A stretch of DNA of 48,878 bases from JAVMKJ01 sp031732875 (GCA_031732875.1 JAVMKL010000019.1:1-48878); one strand, 5' to 3'. Positions 8,661 to 17,863 are shown, numbered from the stretch's first letter. Notes: generated by a model not told the origin, from the letters alone. Numbers and translations are program-made.

Positions 8661-9121
8661 TCCTGCAACCGCGTTTCGCCTGCGACGATGCGGTACGGGT
8701 GATCCGCAACATCCGCAACGACGGCACCTACCCCGGCCAACCGACCGGCACGCTGCTGGTGCGGCGCGGCAGCGTCGGCTACGTCCGTCATATCGGGGTA
8801 TTCCTGCAAGACCAGATCATCTACACCGTGCATTTTCTCGAAGCCGGCAACCGCATCGTCGGTTGCCGGGAAACCGAACTGATCCCGGCGGATGCCCCCT
8901 GGATTCCCAACCGCTTCGAACGCGGCGACCGGGTAGTGGCCCGGCTGGCGCTGGCGGTCGACGGTCGGGTCGTGGGGGCGACGGGCGCGGTCGGTGAAGT
9001 GATCGCGGTCATTCGCGAGCCGGAAACGACGGCGTACTATCACGTCCTGTTCGGCGACCGCCTGCTGCAGGTACCGGAAAGCGCCCTGGATGGCACCGCG
9101 CTGCCGGAAACAGTGGATTGA
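8657..9121 (+). CDS. nifZ: Nitrogen fixation protein NifZ
   Basis: A 154-residue protein needed for maturation of the P-cluster in the MoFe protein. It starts with GTG at 8657 inside the nifW stop (GTGA). The NifZ core is clear: VRVIRNIRNDGTYPG early in the protein, then GTLLVRRGSVGYVRHIGVFL, DQIIYTVHFLE and a closing Cys-Arg-Glu-Thr-Glu-Leu segment. The C-terminal half carries a second, related segment with RFERGDRVVARLAL, giving a protein longer than the smallest NifZ forms. The gene is easily missed because its GTG start is buried in the overlap. It is the last gene of the nif operon, followed by a 190-base gap with a stem-loop. Confidence 0.9.
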   Translation: MILQPRFACDDAVRVIRNIRNDGTYPGQPTGTLLVRRGSVGYVRHIGVFLQDQIIYTVHFLEAGNRIVGCRETELIPADAPWIPNRFERGDRVVARLALAVDGRVVGATGAVGEVIAVIREPETTAYYHVLFGDRLLQVPESALDGTALPETVD

Positions 9122-9171
9122 ATTTCCAAGGCTACAAATCATCTCTATTTCTTCCCGCGTCGTCACGCCCG

Positions 9172-9204
9172 CTCCAGCGGAATCCAGATCCGAATTCCGT
9201 GGAG
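9172..9204 (+). terminator. Stem-loop after nifZ, possible terminator
   Basis: CTCCAGCGGAAT (9172-9183) pairs with ATTCCGTGGAG (9194-9204), eleven pairs with one bulged G and a ten-base loop. A short ATTTTT run follows at about 9214, so it is not a textbook intrinsic terminator, but it is the only strong hairpin between nifZ and argA. Confidence 0.4.
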
Positions 9205-9314
9205 ATGGACGAATATTTTTGGCGTTTCGTTCCAACCGGAAGCCTCTCGCCTGATTCACCACCCCTCCGTTCTGTCATAATCGCCAACCATTTGGCATGA
9301 CCCGAGTTCGAAGA

Positions 9315-10619
9315 ATGAATCCGTTCGTCCAATGGTTCCGGCAGGCCGGCCCGTACATCAACGCCCATCGCGGCAAAACCTTCGTGGTGCTGTTCGGCGG
9401 CGAGGCGGTGGAGGCCGACAACTTCTCCAGCCTGATCCACGATCTCGCCCTGCTGCATAGCCTGGGCATTCGCCTGGTGCTGGTTCACGGCGCCCGGCCG
9501 CAGGCCGAGGAACGCCTGCACGAAGCCGGCCGCGAACTGCGCTACGTCAACGGCCTGCGGCTGACCGACGCCGAGGATCTGCGCTACGTCAAGCAGGCGG
9601 TCGGCCGGGCTCGCATCCGCATCGAGGCGCGGCTGTCGATGGGCGTGGCCAACTCGCCGATGCACGGCGCCCGCCTGCGGGTGGTATCGGGCAACGTGGT
9701 CACGGCTCGGCCGCTGGGCGTGCGCGAGGGAGTGGATTACGGCTTCACCGGCGAAGTACGCCGGATCGACGACCGGGCCATCCGCCTGTGGCTGGAGCAG
9801 GACGCCATCGTGCTGCTCTCGCCGCTGGGCTATTCACCGACCGGGGAGATCTTCAACCTGAGCGCCGAGGATGTCGCCACCGTCACTGCCATGGCCCTGC
9901 GCGCCGATAAACTGCTGGTGCTGAGCGAGGGCCCGGAACTACGCGACCCCATCGACCGGCCGGTCCGCGAACTCAGCCCCAGCGACGCCGGGCGGCTGCT
10001 GGCGGAGCAACCCGATCTACCCGGAGAGACCGCCCGCCACCTGCGCCAGGCGCTGCGGGCCTGCCAGGCGGGGGTCCGCCGCATCCACCTGCTCGGCCGG
10101 CGGGTGGACGGTGCGCTGCTGCTGGAACTGTTCACCCGCGACGGTATCGGCACCCTGATCACCGCCGATATCTACGAAGGCCTTCGGCCAGCCACCATCG
10201 ACGATGTCGGCGGCTTGCTGGAATTGATCCGGCCGCTGGAAAACGACGGCACCCTGGCGCGGCGGTCGCGCGAACGGCTGGAAATGGAAATCGAGCGTTT
10301 TATCCTGCTGGAACGCGACGGCGCCATCATCGGCTGCGCAGCGCTGTATCCTTTCTCCGAGGAGCCCCTCGGGGAACTGGCCTGCGTCGCCGTCCATCCC
10401 GACTATCGGAACAGCGGTCGAGCCGAGGCACTGCTGCGCTTCATCGAACGCCAAGCTCGATCCCAGGGTCTCAAACGGCTGTTCGTGCTGACGACCCGCA
10501 CCGAGCACTGGTTCCGCGAGCGCGGCTTCGAGCCCGCCGAGGTCGCCGATCTGCCCGTGCGGAAACAGACGCTTTACAACTGGCAGCGCCGCTCTAAAGT
10601 GTTCATCAAAACCCTGTAA
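9315..10619 (+). CDS. argA: N-acetylglutamate synthase ArgA
   Basis: Catalyses the first step of arginine synthesis, acetyl-CoA plus glutamate to N-acetylglutamate, and is normally feedback-inhibited by arginine. An N-terminal amino-acid-kinase-like domain (about residues 10-280) opens with YINAHRGKTFVVLFGGEAV. A GNAT acetyltransferase domain follows, with the acetyl-CoA loop VAVHPDYRNSGRAEALL near residue 360 and ERGFEP near the end. This fusion and the 434-residue length are typical of gammaproteobacterial ArgA. An in-frame ATG at 9297 would add six residues. Neither start has a strong ribosome site, so the choice rests on the short leader seen in Pseudomonas-type ArgA. cpdA follows after 36 bases on the same strand. 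Confidence 0.93.
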   Translation: MNPFVQWFRQAGPYINAHRGKTFVVLFGGEAVEADNFSSLIHDLALLHSLGIRLVLVHGARPQAEERLHEAGRELRYVNGLRLTDAEDLRYVKQAVGRARIRIEARLSMGVANSPMHGARLRVVSGNVVTARPLGVREGVDYGFTGEVRRIDDRAIRLWLEQDAIVLLSPLGYSPTGEIFNLSAEDVATVTAMALRADKLLVLSEGPELRDPIDRPVRELSPSDAGRLLAEQPDLPGETARHLRQALRACQAGVRRIHLLGRRVDGALLLELFTRDGIGTLITADIYEGLRPATIDDVGGLLELIRPLENDGTLARRSRERLEMEIERFILLERDGAIIGCAALYPFSEEPLGELACVAVHPDYRNSGRAEALLRFIERQARSQGLKRLFVLTTRTEHWFRERGFEPAEVADLPVRKQTLYNWQRRSKVFIKTL

Positions 10620-10655
10620 GCCGCGCGTACCGCATCTCAAGCGAGGAAGCCACCG

Positions 10656-11456
10656 ATGCCGACCACAACCCCGTTGCGGATCGTCCAGATCACCGATCTC
10701 CATCTCAAGGCCAAACCCGGCAGTCGGCTGTGGGGCGTGGACGTGGACGCTGGCCTGAGCGCGGTGCTGGCCCGAATCCAGGAGAAACATCCCGCACCCG
10801 ATTTCATCCTCGCCACCGGCGATCTGGTCGGCGACGACCCGGACGCCTACGACCGGATGCGCGAACTTCTCAAACTCCTGGGCGTACCGGTTTACTGCCT
10901 GCCGGGCAATCATGATTTTCCCGCCGTCATGGGCCAGGTATTGCGCGGCGGCCCGGTGCGCAAGGAGCGTTACCTCGTCGCCGGCAACTGGCAGTTCGTG
11001 CTGCTGGACTCCAGTTTTCCGGGCACGCCCGACGGTCATCTGGCCTACGGCGAACTGGCCCTGCTCGATACCGCTCTGGCCACCCATCCAGAGTTGCATA
11101 CTCTGGTTTGCCTGCACCACAACCCGGTGCCCACCGACACCCCCTGGCTGGATACCATGACGGTCAGCAACGGTGAAGCGCTGTTCGCGGTGCTGGATCG
11201 CTATCCACAAGTCCGGGCGGTGGCGTGGGGGCACATCCATGGCGAATTCGACGCGCGGCGGGGCTCTATCCGGTTGCTGGGCACGCCGGCGACCTGCATG
11301 CAATTCAAGCCCAAGGTGCCGGAACCGCAGGTGGACGATTTGCCCCCCGGCTACCGCTGGTTCGAACTCCACCCGGACGGCGGGCTGGAAACCGGAGTGG
11401 AACGGGTCGAACCGCCGACCCGCTCGATCGCCCCGACGCGGCGGGTTCCGGCGTGA
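10656..11456 (+). CDS. cpdA: 3',5'-cyclic-AMP phosphodiesterase CpdA
   Basis: Hydrolyses cAMP to AMP in the cytoplasm and so tunes CRP-type regulation. The 266-residue protein has the full calcineurin-like metallophosphatase ladder: QITDLHL at about residues 10-16, GDLVGDDP at 50-57, GNHDF at about 86-90, LHHNPVPT near 152, and WGHIHGEFD near 192. These supply the two-metal ligands. Length and motif spacing match CpdA rather than larger phosphatases. A GAGGAAG ribosome site sits nine bases before the ATG. It is downstream of argA and 19 bases before the class II aldolase gene, so the three may be co-transcribed. Confidence 0.9.
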   Translation: MPTTTPLRIVQITDLHLKAKPGSRLWGVDVDAGLSAVLARIQEKHPAPDFILATGDLVGDDPDAYDRMRELLKLLGVPVYCLPGNHDFPAVMGQVLRGGPVRKERYLVAGNWQFVLLDSSFPGTPDGHLAYGELALLDTALATHPELHTLVCLHHNPVPTDTPWLDTMTVSNGEALFAVLDRYPQVRAVAWGHIHGEFDARRGSIRLLGTPATCMQFKPKVPEPQVDDLPPGYRWFELHPDGGLETGVERVEPPTRSIAPTRRVPA

Positions 11457-11475
11457 TGCCCATCATGTATAATCC

Positions 11476-12039
11476 ATGCCCATGAACATCAAAGACGACC
11501 TGGTCCGACACTACCTCTGGCTGCGCCAATACGGCATTAACGACTCCCACAGCGGCAATGGCTCGGTGCGGGACGGCGACGCCTTCTGGATCACTCCCAC
11601 CGGCTGCTGCGCCGACACCCTCAGCAGCGGCGATTTGGCCGAATGCCGCCTGGATGGGATCATCGGTAAGGGCGCTTCGATGGACGCCCGCCTGCATCTG
11701 GCGATCTACCAGGCCAATCCCGAAACCCGTGCCGTTCTCCACAGCCACGGTCCCTACTCCGTGGCGATGACCATGGACAACGAGGAATTCCTGCCGGCCG
11801 ATTTCGAGGGGCAGTTGTATTTCAGCCGAGTGCCGGTTCTGACGATCCCCTACGATCAGTACGAAGCCCGCTCCCCACGCCTGGTCGCCGAAGTGCTGAT
11901 GGACTACCCCATCGCCGTCGTGCGCGGCCATGGCGTTTTCGCCTGCGCCAACAGCCTCAACCTGGCCTACAAGTGGACCTGCTCGCTGGAACTGTCGGCC
12001 AAGACCGCCTTCATCGCCCAACAAGCGGGCAAGATTTGA
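11476..12039 (+). CDS. Class II aldolase/adducin family protein
   Basis: A 187-residue zinc enzyme of the fuculose-phosphate aldolase/adducin family. Seen motifs are SGNGSVR (substrate phosphate loop, about residues 26-32), ITPTG (about 40-44), the metal ligands in LHSHGPYS (about 91-98) and RGHGVF near residue 152. The catalytic acidic residue of true aldolases is not obvious, so the reaction is unknown. Related proteins cleave sugar phosphates or act in methionine salvage (MtnB), but no salvage genes lie nearby. The ATG at 11482, two codons in, is an alternative start; no strong ribosome site precedes either. The gene ends five bases before the end of the convergent MFS gene. Confidence 0.8.
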   Translation: MPMNIKDDLVRHYLWLRQYGINDSHSGNGSVRDGDAFWITPTGCCADTLSSGDLAECRLDGIIGKGASMDARLHLAIYQANPETRAVLHSHGPYSVAMTMDNEEFLPADFEGQLYFSRVPVLTIPYDQYEARSPRLVAEVLMDYPIAVVRGHGVFACANSLNLAYKWTCSLELSAKTAFIAQQAGKI

Positions 12040-12044
12040 ATCGC

Positions 12045-13187
12045 TCACGGCCGTAACCCCCGCCACGCCACCAGCCAGGCCAGTACCCCCAACGCCGCCG
12101 CCAGATCGAACATCGCCGGCGGTCCCAAGCCCTGCCACAGATAACCGGCGGCGAGACTGCCCACCGCATTGCCCGCGCCGAAACTCAAACTGCTGTACAA
12201 CGCCTGACCGCGACCCTGAAGCGACCCTGGAAATAATTGGTGGATCAAATGGATGGAGACTGCATGGAACACGCCGAAGCTGAACGCGTGCAAGGTCTGC
12301 GCGAACAGCAGCAGCGGCAGTTCGCGGGCGAAATGGCCGATCAGCACCCAGCGCAACGCGGCCAGCGCCAGCGCGGCCAACATCAGCCGGCGCGGTCCCA
12401 GGCGCGGCAGCAAGCGGGGAAACAGCACGAACATCCCCACTTCCAAGGTCACCCCCAAACCCCATAGCAGGCCGATGAACTCGCGCGAATATCCAAACGT
12501 TTCCAGATACAGCGAGAAGAAGCCGTAATACGGTCCGTGGGCGGCCTGATTGAGGAAGCAGGCGGCGAAGAAGGCGATCACCACCGGTTGGCGGAGTACC
12601 CGGCCGAGCCGCGGCGACTCGCGAATGATCGGCGTGGCGGCTTGCTCCGGTACCAGCAGGCTGTTGAGCCACAGTGCGGCGAACAGTCCCCACAGCAACG
12701 CCGGCACGACGCCGACGCCCCAATCCCGAACCAGAAAACCCACCCCGACCGCCGCGCCGATGAAGCCCACCGATCCCCACAGCCGGACCCGGCTGTAACG
12801 ATGGATGTATTCACCCAGGTGGTTGAGAGTAACCGCCTCGAATTGTGGCAACACCGCGTTCCAGAAGAAACTGAACGCCAGCGTCACCAGCGCCAGCCCG
12901 AGATAGGATCTCCCAGCCAGGTAGACGCCGCCGAAGGTCAGCATCGACACCAGGCACCCCCAGCGGATCACCCGCATCCGCCGGCCAGTGCGGTCGGCCA
13001 GCCAACCCCACAGAGTCGGCGCCACCAACTTGGTCGCCTGCGGGATCGCGATTAATTCACCGATCCGTGCCGGATCGAACCCCAGCGCCAGCAAGTACAA
13101 CCCCCAGTACGGCAACAGCACGCCCAGAGCCGCGAAATAAAACAGGTAAAAGCCCGACAGACGCAGGTAAAGACGGAGCGCGAGCAT
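12045..13187 (-). CDS. MFS transporter of the HcaT/3-phenylpropionate type
   Basis: A 380-residue inner-membrane permease with about twelve hydrophobic spans. The first span starts at residue 8 (LSGFYLFYFAALGVLLPYWG), and the MFS signature GWLADRTGRRMRV follows between spans 2 and 3 (about residues 61-73). The pattern of short loops and a PYWGLYL motif resembles the MFS_1_like/HcaT group, which includes 3-phenylpropionate and nucleoside permeases. The substrate cannot be read from the sequence. The ATG at 13187 is preferred to an upstream in-frame TTG at 13199. The gene lies on the minus strand, 82 bases downstream of aroC, and may be co-transcribed with it. Confidence 0.82.
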   Translation of the reverse strand: MLALRLYLRLSGFYLFYFAALGVLLPYWGLYLLALGFDPARIGELIAIPQATKLVAPTLWGWLADRTGRRMRVIRWGCLVSMLTFGGVYLAGRSYLGLALVTLAFSFFWNAVLPQFEAVTLNHLGEYIHRYSRVRLWGSVGFIGAAVGVGFLVRDWGVGVVPALLWGLFAALWLNSLLVPEQAATPIIRESPRLGRVLRQPVVIAFFAACFLNQAAHGPYYGFFSLYLETFGYSREFIGLLWGLGVTLEVGMFVLFPRLLPRLGPRRLMLAALALAALRWVLIGHFARELPLLLFAQTLHAFSFGVFHAVSIHLIHQLFPGSLQGRGQALYSSLSFGAGNAVGSLAAGYLWQGLGPPAMFDLAAALGVLAWLVAWRGLRP

Positions 13188-13269
13188 GGCTGGAATCAAG
13201 GATACTCCCGCCCCCGGAGGGAGAGGACTGGGGCGAGAATTCGGTGGAAGGGAGTTCCCGGACGGCCGT

Positions 13270-14388
13270 TCAGCCGGCCGGACCGCGTCCCGGCACCGCG
13301 CCGGGAATCACCGGCGTTGCGGTGCGTACGTCCAGGTTCTGAGCCCGATGGCGCAAGGCGTGATCCATCAACACCAGCGCCAGCATCGCCTCGGCGATCG
13401 GGGTGGCGCGAATCCCGACGCAGGGATCGTGGCGACCCTTGGTGACCACCTCCACCGGCTCGCCTTGGAGGTCGATCGTCCGGCCCGGCAGCCGAATGCT
13501 GGAAGTCGGCTTCAGCGCCATGCTGGCGACAATGTCCTGGCCGGTGGAAATCCCGCCCAGCACGCCGCCGGCGTTGTTGCTCAGGAAACCCGCCGGCGTC
13601 AACTCGTCCCGATGCTCGGTACCGCGCTGCTCCACGCAGGCGAAGCCGGCGCCAATCTCCACTCCCTTGACCGCGTTGATGCTCATCAGCGCACGAGCGA
13701 TGTCGGCGTCCAACCGATCGAACACCGGCTCGCCCCAGCCGACCGGCACGCCGCCGGCCACCACCGTCACCCGCGCGCCGATGGAATCGCCGGACTTGCG
13801 CAGAGCGTCCATGAACCGCTCCAGTTCGGCCACCTGGTCGGGGTCCGGGCAGAAGAACGGGTTGTTGTCCACCTCTTCCCAAACCAGCCTGGCCGGTCGG
13901 ATCGGGCCAAGTTGGGCCAGATAGCCGCGAATGCTCACCCCGTAGCGCTCGCGCAGGTACTTTCTGGCGATGGCCCCCGCCGCGACCCGCATCGCGGTCT
14001 CGCGCGCCGAGGACCGGCCACCGCCCCGATAGTCCCGCACGCCGTACTTCTGATGATATGTGTAATCGGCGTGACCCGGTCGGAATCGGTCCATGATCTC
14101 ACCATAATCCTTCGAGCGCTGGTCCACGTTCTCAATCATCAGCCCGATCGGCGCGCCGGTGGTCTGCCCTTCGAACACCCCGGACAGGATGCGAACCCGA
14201 TCCGGCTCGCGACGCTGGGTGGTGTGCCGGCTCTGGCCGGGTCGGCGACGATCCAGGTCGCGTTGCAAATCCGCCTCCGCCAGTTCCAGGCCGGGCGGGC
14301 AACCATCCACGACCGCGCCCAGTGCCGGACCATGGCTTTCGCCGAAGGTGGTAATGGTGAACGACTTGCCAAACGTGTTGCCAGCCAT
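13270..14388 (-). CDS. aroC: Chorismate synthase AroC
   Basis: The last step of the shikimate pathway: it eliminates phosphate from 5-enolpyruvylshikimate-3-phosphate to give chorismate, using reduced flavin. The 372-residue protein starts MAGNTFGKSF and carries the three family signatures: GESHGPALGAVVDGCPPG near residue 16, the central SARETAMRVAAGAIA (about 131-145), and the late GRHDPCVGIRATPIAEAM near 325-342. The binding histidines, Ser-His-Gly near residue 18 and Arg-Gly-Gly-Gly-Arg-Ser, are intact. The C-terminal tail after residue 350 is short and proline-rich. The ATG at 14388 gives the standard N terminus. Confidence 0.96.
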   Translation of the reverse strand: MAGNTFGKSFTITTFGESHGPALGAVVDGCPPGLELAEADLQRDLDRRRPGQSRHTTQRREPDRVRILSGVFEGQTTGAPIGLMIENVDQRSKDYGEIMDRFRPGHADYTYHQKYGVRDYRGGGRSSARETAMRVAAGAIARKYLRERYGVSIRGYLAQLGPIRPARLVWEEVDNNPFFCPDPDQVAELERFMDALRKSGDSIGARVTVVAGGVPVGWGEPVFDRLDADIARALMSINAVKGVEIGAGFACVEQRGTEHRDELTPAGFLSNNAGGVLGGISTGQDIVASMALKPTSSIRLPGRTIDLQGEPVEVVTKGRHDPCVGIRATPIAEAMLALVLMDHALRHRAQNLDVRTATPVIPGAVPGRGPAG

Positions 14389-14447
14389 GCGAAAGCGATC
14401 CTCGCGGGCGAGACGCCGACATGTCGCGTCCCTAGTTGGTGGATTGA

Positions 14448-14462
14448 TGGCACGATATTTGC
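14448..14462 (+). promoter_or_regulatory. Consensus-grade sigma-54 promoter upstream of the kinase gene
   Basis: TGGCACG (14448-14454), four bases, then TTGC (14459-14462) matches the sigma-54 -24/-12 core completely. It sits in the intergenic gap between divergent aroC and the kinase. The predicted start point is near 14474, giving a leader of about 200 bases. No NifA-type TGT-N10-ACA or GCAC-N7-GTGC site was found in the 150 bases upstream, so the activator is unknown. Confidence 0.55.
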
Positions 14463-14675
14463 GATTTTACTTTGATTCCCCGTATTGCGTGGTATTTTTT
14501 ACCGAAAGTGGAAGCATTGCCTAATATTTCAGGGTATATCATAACGTGCCGGCCCGGCGCGGCATCCGCGCCACCTGCCAGCAAGCCCGGACGGTCGTAT
14601 CGTGGCAACGGGCGGATCGAGAGAATGACCATACCGCCGGAACGCGGTCGTTAATAACAGCCCATTGGTTAGAAC

Positions 14676-17600
14676 ATGCACATTCCAGGCTATCAGATCG
14701 AACGCGAACTCGGCCAGGGCGGCATGGCGATCGTCTACCTCGCCCTGCAGGAGTCGCTGCACCGCCACGTCGCGCTGAAAGTCATCAAGCCGATCCTCAC
14801 CACCGACGAGGAATTCGCCCAGCGCTTTCTGCGGGAAGGCCGCATCATCGCCCAACTCAGCGACCCACACATCGTCACGGTTTACGACATCGCCACCCAT
14901 GACAACACCTACTACCTGTCCATGGAATTTCTGTCGGGCGGCACCTTGCAGCAGCGCATCCGAGAGGGCCTGCCGTTGGAGGAAGCCCTGCCCATCGCCC
15001 GCGCCATCGCCAGCGCCCTGAATTACGCTCACCGCCGCAGCATCATCCACCGCGACATCAAGCCGCAGAACATCCTGTTCCGCGAAAACGGCACGCCGGT
15101 GCTGACCGATTTCGGCATCGCCAAAACCCTCGGCAGCACCACGGTCATGACGCGCACCGGCCTGTCCCTCGGCACCCCGCGCTACATGAGCCCGGAGCAA
15201 ATCCGTGGCCAGCAGGTGGACGCTCGCGCCGACCTCTACAGTTTCGGCGTGCTGTTCCACGAAATGCTGACCGGCAACGTACCCTACATCGCCGACGACA
15301 GCTTCGCACTGGCGATGATGCATGTGACGGCGCCGATTCCCGAGTTGCCAGCGGGGCTGAATCGATTTCAGCCATTGCTGAACCGGCTGCTGGACAAGGA
15401 TCCCAATCAGCGGTTTCAAAACGGCCAGGAGTTCGTCGCCGCGCTGGATGCCCTCGAGAAAGCGCCCGTCGACCTGCTCGCCGTCACCGGTCCCATCCAG
15501 CGGATTTCCACTCCTCCCGCTCCCGCGCCGCAAGCCCGCCGGTTCGGTTGGAAAAGCGGCGCGCTGGCCGTGGGGCTGGCGGGCGCGGCGCTCGCCGGCG
15601 GTTACTGGTTCGTACATCGACCAGCGCCGCCACCGATCGTATCGACCCCGACCCGGCCACCGGAACCCTCCGCCGCCGACCTCGCCGCCCAGCGGCGGGT
15701 GGAAGCCGACTCGCTGCTGGCTCAGGCCCGCCAGCAGCAACAGGCCGACGCTCTGGAGGACAGCCTGGCCCGCATCGATCGGGGCCTGAGGCTTGCACCC
15801 GACCATCCGGGCCTGCTGGCGCTGCGCGAGGAAGTCAGTCGCCAGCTTGCCGAGGGCGCCGCCCGCAAGGCCCGGGAAGAACAGCAGAAACAGTCGCAGT
15901 TGCAGGCCGAGCAATTCCTCGATCAGGCCCAGCGCGCCCGGCAGGAAGGCACGCTGGGCCTGAGCCTGGTCCACATCGAACAGGGCTTGCAGGCCGTGCC
16001 CAATCATCCCGGTTTACTGGCCATGAAACGGGAGGTGCTGGCGCAACAGACCGAACTGAAGCGCCAGGAAGAAGCAGCCCGCCGGCTGGCCGAAGCGGCC
16101 GAGCGGCAGAGGATCGAAGCCGAACGCCAAAAGGCCGAAGCCGAGCAGCGCCGGCGCAAGGCCGACGAACAGTTGGCGCGGGCGCTGGATTCTCAGCGGA
16201 ACCGTGCCTACGAGACCAGCCTGCTCCAGATCGAACAGGGCTTGCAGCAGATTCCCGACCATTCCCGATTGCTGGCGCTGCGCGAGGAGGTCCGCGGGCA
16301 GTTGCGCGAGGCCAAGGCCGCCCCGCTCCCCGAACCCGCCGACCAAACCGCCAAAATCACCGCCCTGCTCCGGGAATGCGATGCTTACTTGAAAGCCAAC
16401 AAGCTGACTTCCCGAACGGGCGGCAATGCTGTCGACTGCTACGGTGATGTGCTCAAACGCGATCGCGGCAACGCCGAGGCACGGGAAGGACTCGACCGCA
16501 TCGCCGACCGTTATGCCGATCAGAGCGCGTCCGCCATCCAGCGCGGCGATACCGCGGCGGCCAAGGGGTCGATCGACCGGCTGGCGCGGCTTAACCCGGC
16601 CCATCCCCGCCTGCGGGATCTGCGCGAGCAACTGACCCGGACGGAAACGGCAACCAAACCCGTCACCCCACCACCGACCAAACCATCGGAAGAACCGGCG
16701 GAAACGCCGATCAGCCCCCCCAGCCAGCCACCAACCGCTCGGCCCGAACCCTCTCCGCAGCCGGGTGTCCCGCCGATCAACCTGGTCTCGATTCCTCAAT
16801 CGGCCGAGCAGCCGCCCACTCAACCGCCCGAACCGTCGGCGAAACCGGGCACGGCGGAACAGGCTTGGGCCGCGATCAGAAACAGCAGCGATCCAGCCGA
16901 GATCGAGCAGTTTCTGGCGACCTATCCCAAAAGCCGGCAGGCTTCGGCCGCGCGGGCCAGGTTGAAGGAGTTGCAAAAGCAGCAACAACAATCCGCTTCA
17001 GCCCAACTGATGGTCCGCGCCAATGTCGAGGATGCTGAAATCTCGATCAACGGCCGAAAAGTCGGCACGGTGCCGATGCAGATCGAAATGAAACCGGGTT
17101 CCTACCAGGTGCGCGTCAGCCGGGAAGGCTATTCCGACTGGAACGGCAAGGTCAATCTGACTGCTGGGAACGAAAGCACGCTCCAGATTGTTCTGCCCAA
17201 AAAGCTCGAAGTGGCTACCGCCCCGCCCGCCGGCACGCGCCCGATTCCGGACTCGACTCCGGAACCCGCGCCCGCCAAGAGCGCGGTGCCGGAACCGGCC
17301 CCGCCGCCCCGCCCGCCGGAACCGCAGACCGCGGCGACAGCCACGCCGGGCTCCGACTGCATTCGCGGCAATTGCCAGAATGGCGAGGGAACCTACCGTT
17401 ATCCCGACGGCAGCGAATACACCGGAGATTTTCGCAACGCCAAGATGCACGGCCAAGGTACCTACCTCTATGCCGGCCGCGGCGAAAAATACGTCGGCGA
17501 GTGGCGCAACGGCGCGATCGACGGCCAGGGTACCTATTACTACCGCAGCGGCAACCGTTACTCAGGCAGTTGGCGCAACGGCAAGAAAAGCGGCCAGGGC

Positions 17601-17816
17601 ACCTATCTCTATGCCAACGGCGACAAGTACGTCGGCGAATTCGCCAGCGACCAGTCCAACGGTCAGGGTACTTACTACTACAGCAACGGCGACCGCTACG
17701 AAGGCGAATGGCACAACGGCCGCAAACACGGGCAGGGCGTCATGTACGAGAGGGGCCAAAAAATCGTGGGCGAGTGGCAGAACGACCAGAAGGTCCGGGT
17801 CACGGTACAGCAATAG
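14676..17816 (+). CDS. Membrane-anchored Ser/Thr protein kinase with TPR-like, PEGA and MORN regions
   Basis: A 1046-residue PknB-type kinase. The kinase domain (about 1-265) has the glycine loop GQGGMAIVY (13-21), VALK with Lys35, HRDIKPQN with Asp127, and DFG at 145-147, so it should be active. A membrane span lies at about 294-313, after which the chain should be periplasmic. Three related repeats of about 50 residues follow (about 335-545), each with an (I)EQGL/DRGL-x-x-x-P-(D/N)H core like a TPR. Next come a Pro-rich region and a PEGA domain (about 779-842), which in other proteins binds surfaces or carbohydrate. At least five MORN repeats with the GQGTYxY core close the protein (about 895-1040). 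This combination suggests a sensor kinase reading envelope state. Partners or substrates are not visible. A sigma-54 element lies upstream. Confidence 0.9.
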   Translation: MHIPGYQIERELGQGGMAIVYLALQESLHRHVALKVIKPILTTDEEFAQRFLREGRIIAQLSDPHIVTVYDIATHDNTYYLSMEFLSGGTLQQRIREGLPLEEALPIARAIASALNYAHRRSIIHRDIKPQNILFRENGTPVLTDFGIAKTLGSTTVMTRTGLSLGTPRYMSPEQIRGQQVDARADLYSFGVLFHEMLTGNVPYIADDSFALAMMHVTAPIPELPAGLNRFQPLLNRLLDKDPNQRFQNGQEFVAALDALEKAPVDLLAVTGPIQRISTPPAPAPQARRFGWKSGALAVGLAGAALAGGYWFVHRPAPPPIVSTPTRPPEPSAADLAAQRRVEADSLLAQARQQQQADALEDSLARIDRGLRLAPDHPGLLALREEVSRQLAEGAARKAREEQQKQSQLQAEQFLDQAQRARQEGTLGLSLVHIEQGLQAVPNHPGLLAMKREVLAQQTELKRQEEAARRLAEAAERQRIEAERQKAEAEQRRRKADEQLARALDSQRNRAYETSLLQIEQGLQQIPDHSRLLALREEVRGQLREAKAAPLPEPADQTAKITALLRECDAYLKANKLTSRTGGNAVDCYGDVLKRDRGNAEAREGLDRIADRYADQSASAIQRGDTAAAKGSIDRLARLNPAHPRLRDLREQLTRTETATKPVTPPPTKPSEEPAETPISPPSQPPTARPEPSPQPGVPPINLVSIPQSAEQPPTQPPEPSAKPGTAEQAWAAIRNSSDPAEIEQFLATYPKSRQASAARARLKELQKQQQQSASAQLMVRANVEDAEISINGRKVGTVPMQIEMKPGSYQVRVSREGYSDWNGKVNLTAGNESTLQIVLPKKLEVATAPPAGTRPIPDSTPEPAPAKSAVPEPAPPPRPPEPQTAATATPGSDCIRGNCQNGEGTYRYPDGSEYTGDFRNAKMHGQGTYLYAGRGEKYVGEWRNGAIDGQGTYYYRSGNRYSGSWRNGKKSGQGTYLYANGDKYVGEFASDQSNGQGTYYYSNGDRYEGEWHNGRKHGQGVMYERGQKIVGEWQNDQKVRVTVQQ

Positions 17817-17827
17817 CCGAAAAAACA

Positions 17828-17863
17828 AGGCGGAGAATCCGGATGCGATCCGGATCTCCGCCT
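17828..17863 (-). terminator. Intrinsic terminator (T-run on the minus strand)
   Basis: A 16-pair stem with one bulged A and a three-base loop occupies 17828-17863. Read on the minus strand the second arm is followed by TTGTTTTTT, a textbook intrinsic terminator for transcription from the right, that is for the small gene at 17960-18232. On the plus strand it closes the kinase gene without a T-run, so it may act in both directions. Confidence 0.75.

Noticed and set aside
9118..9300. 60-residue plus-strand frame between nifZ and argA
   Set aside because: It has no ribosome site and no family, and it contains the nifZ stem-loop.
11467..11472. TATAAT just before the class II aldolase start
   Set aside because: There is no -35 box at a usable distance and the ATG is only four bases later, so a promoter here would give an almost leaderless message.
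14432..14654. Short frames in the aroC-kinase gap
   Set aside because: They are low in support and lie across the sigma-54 element and leader.
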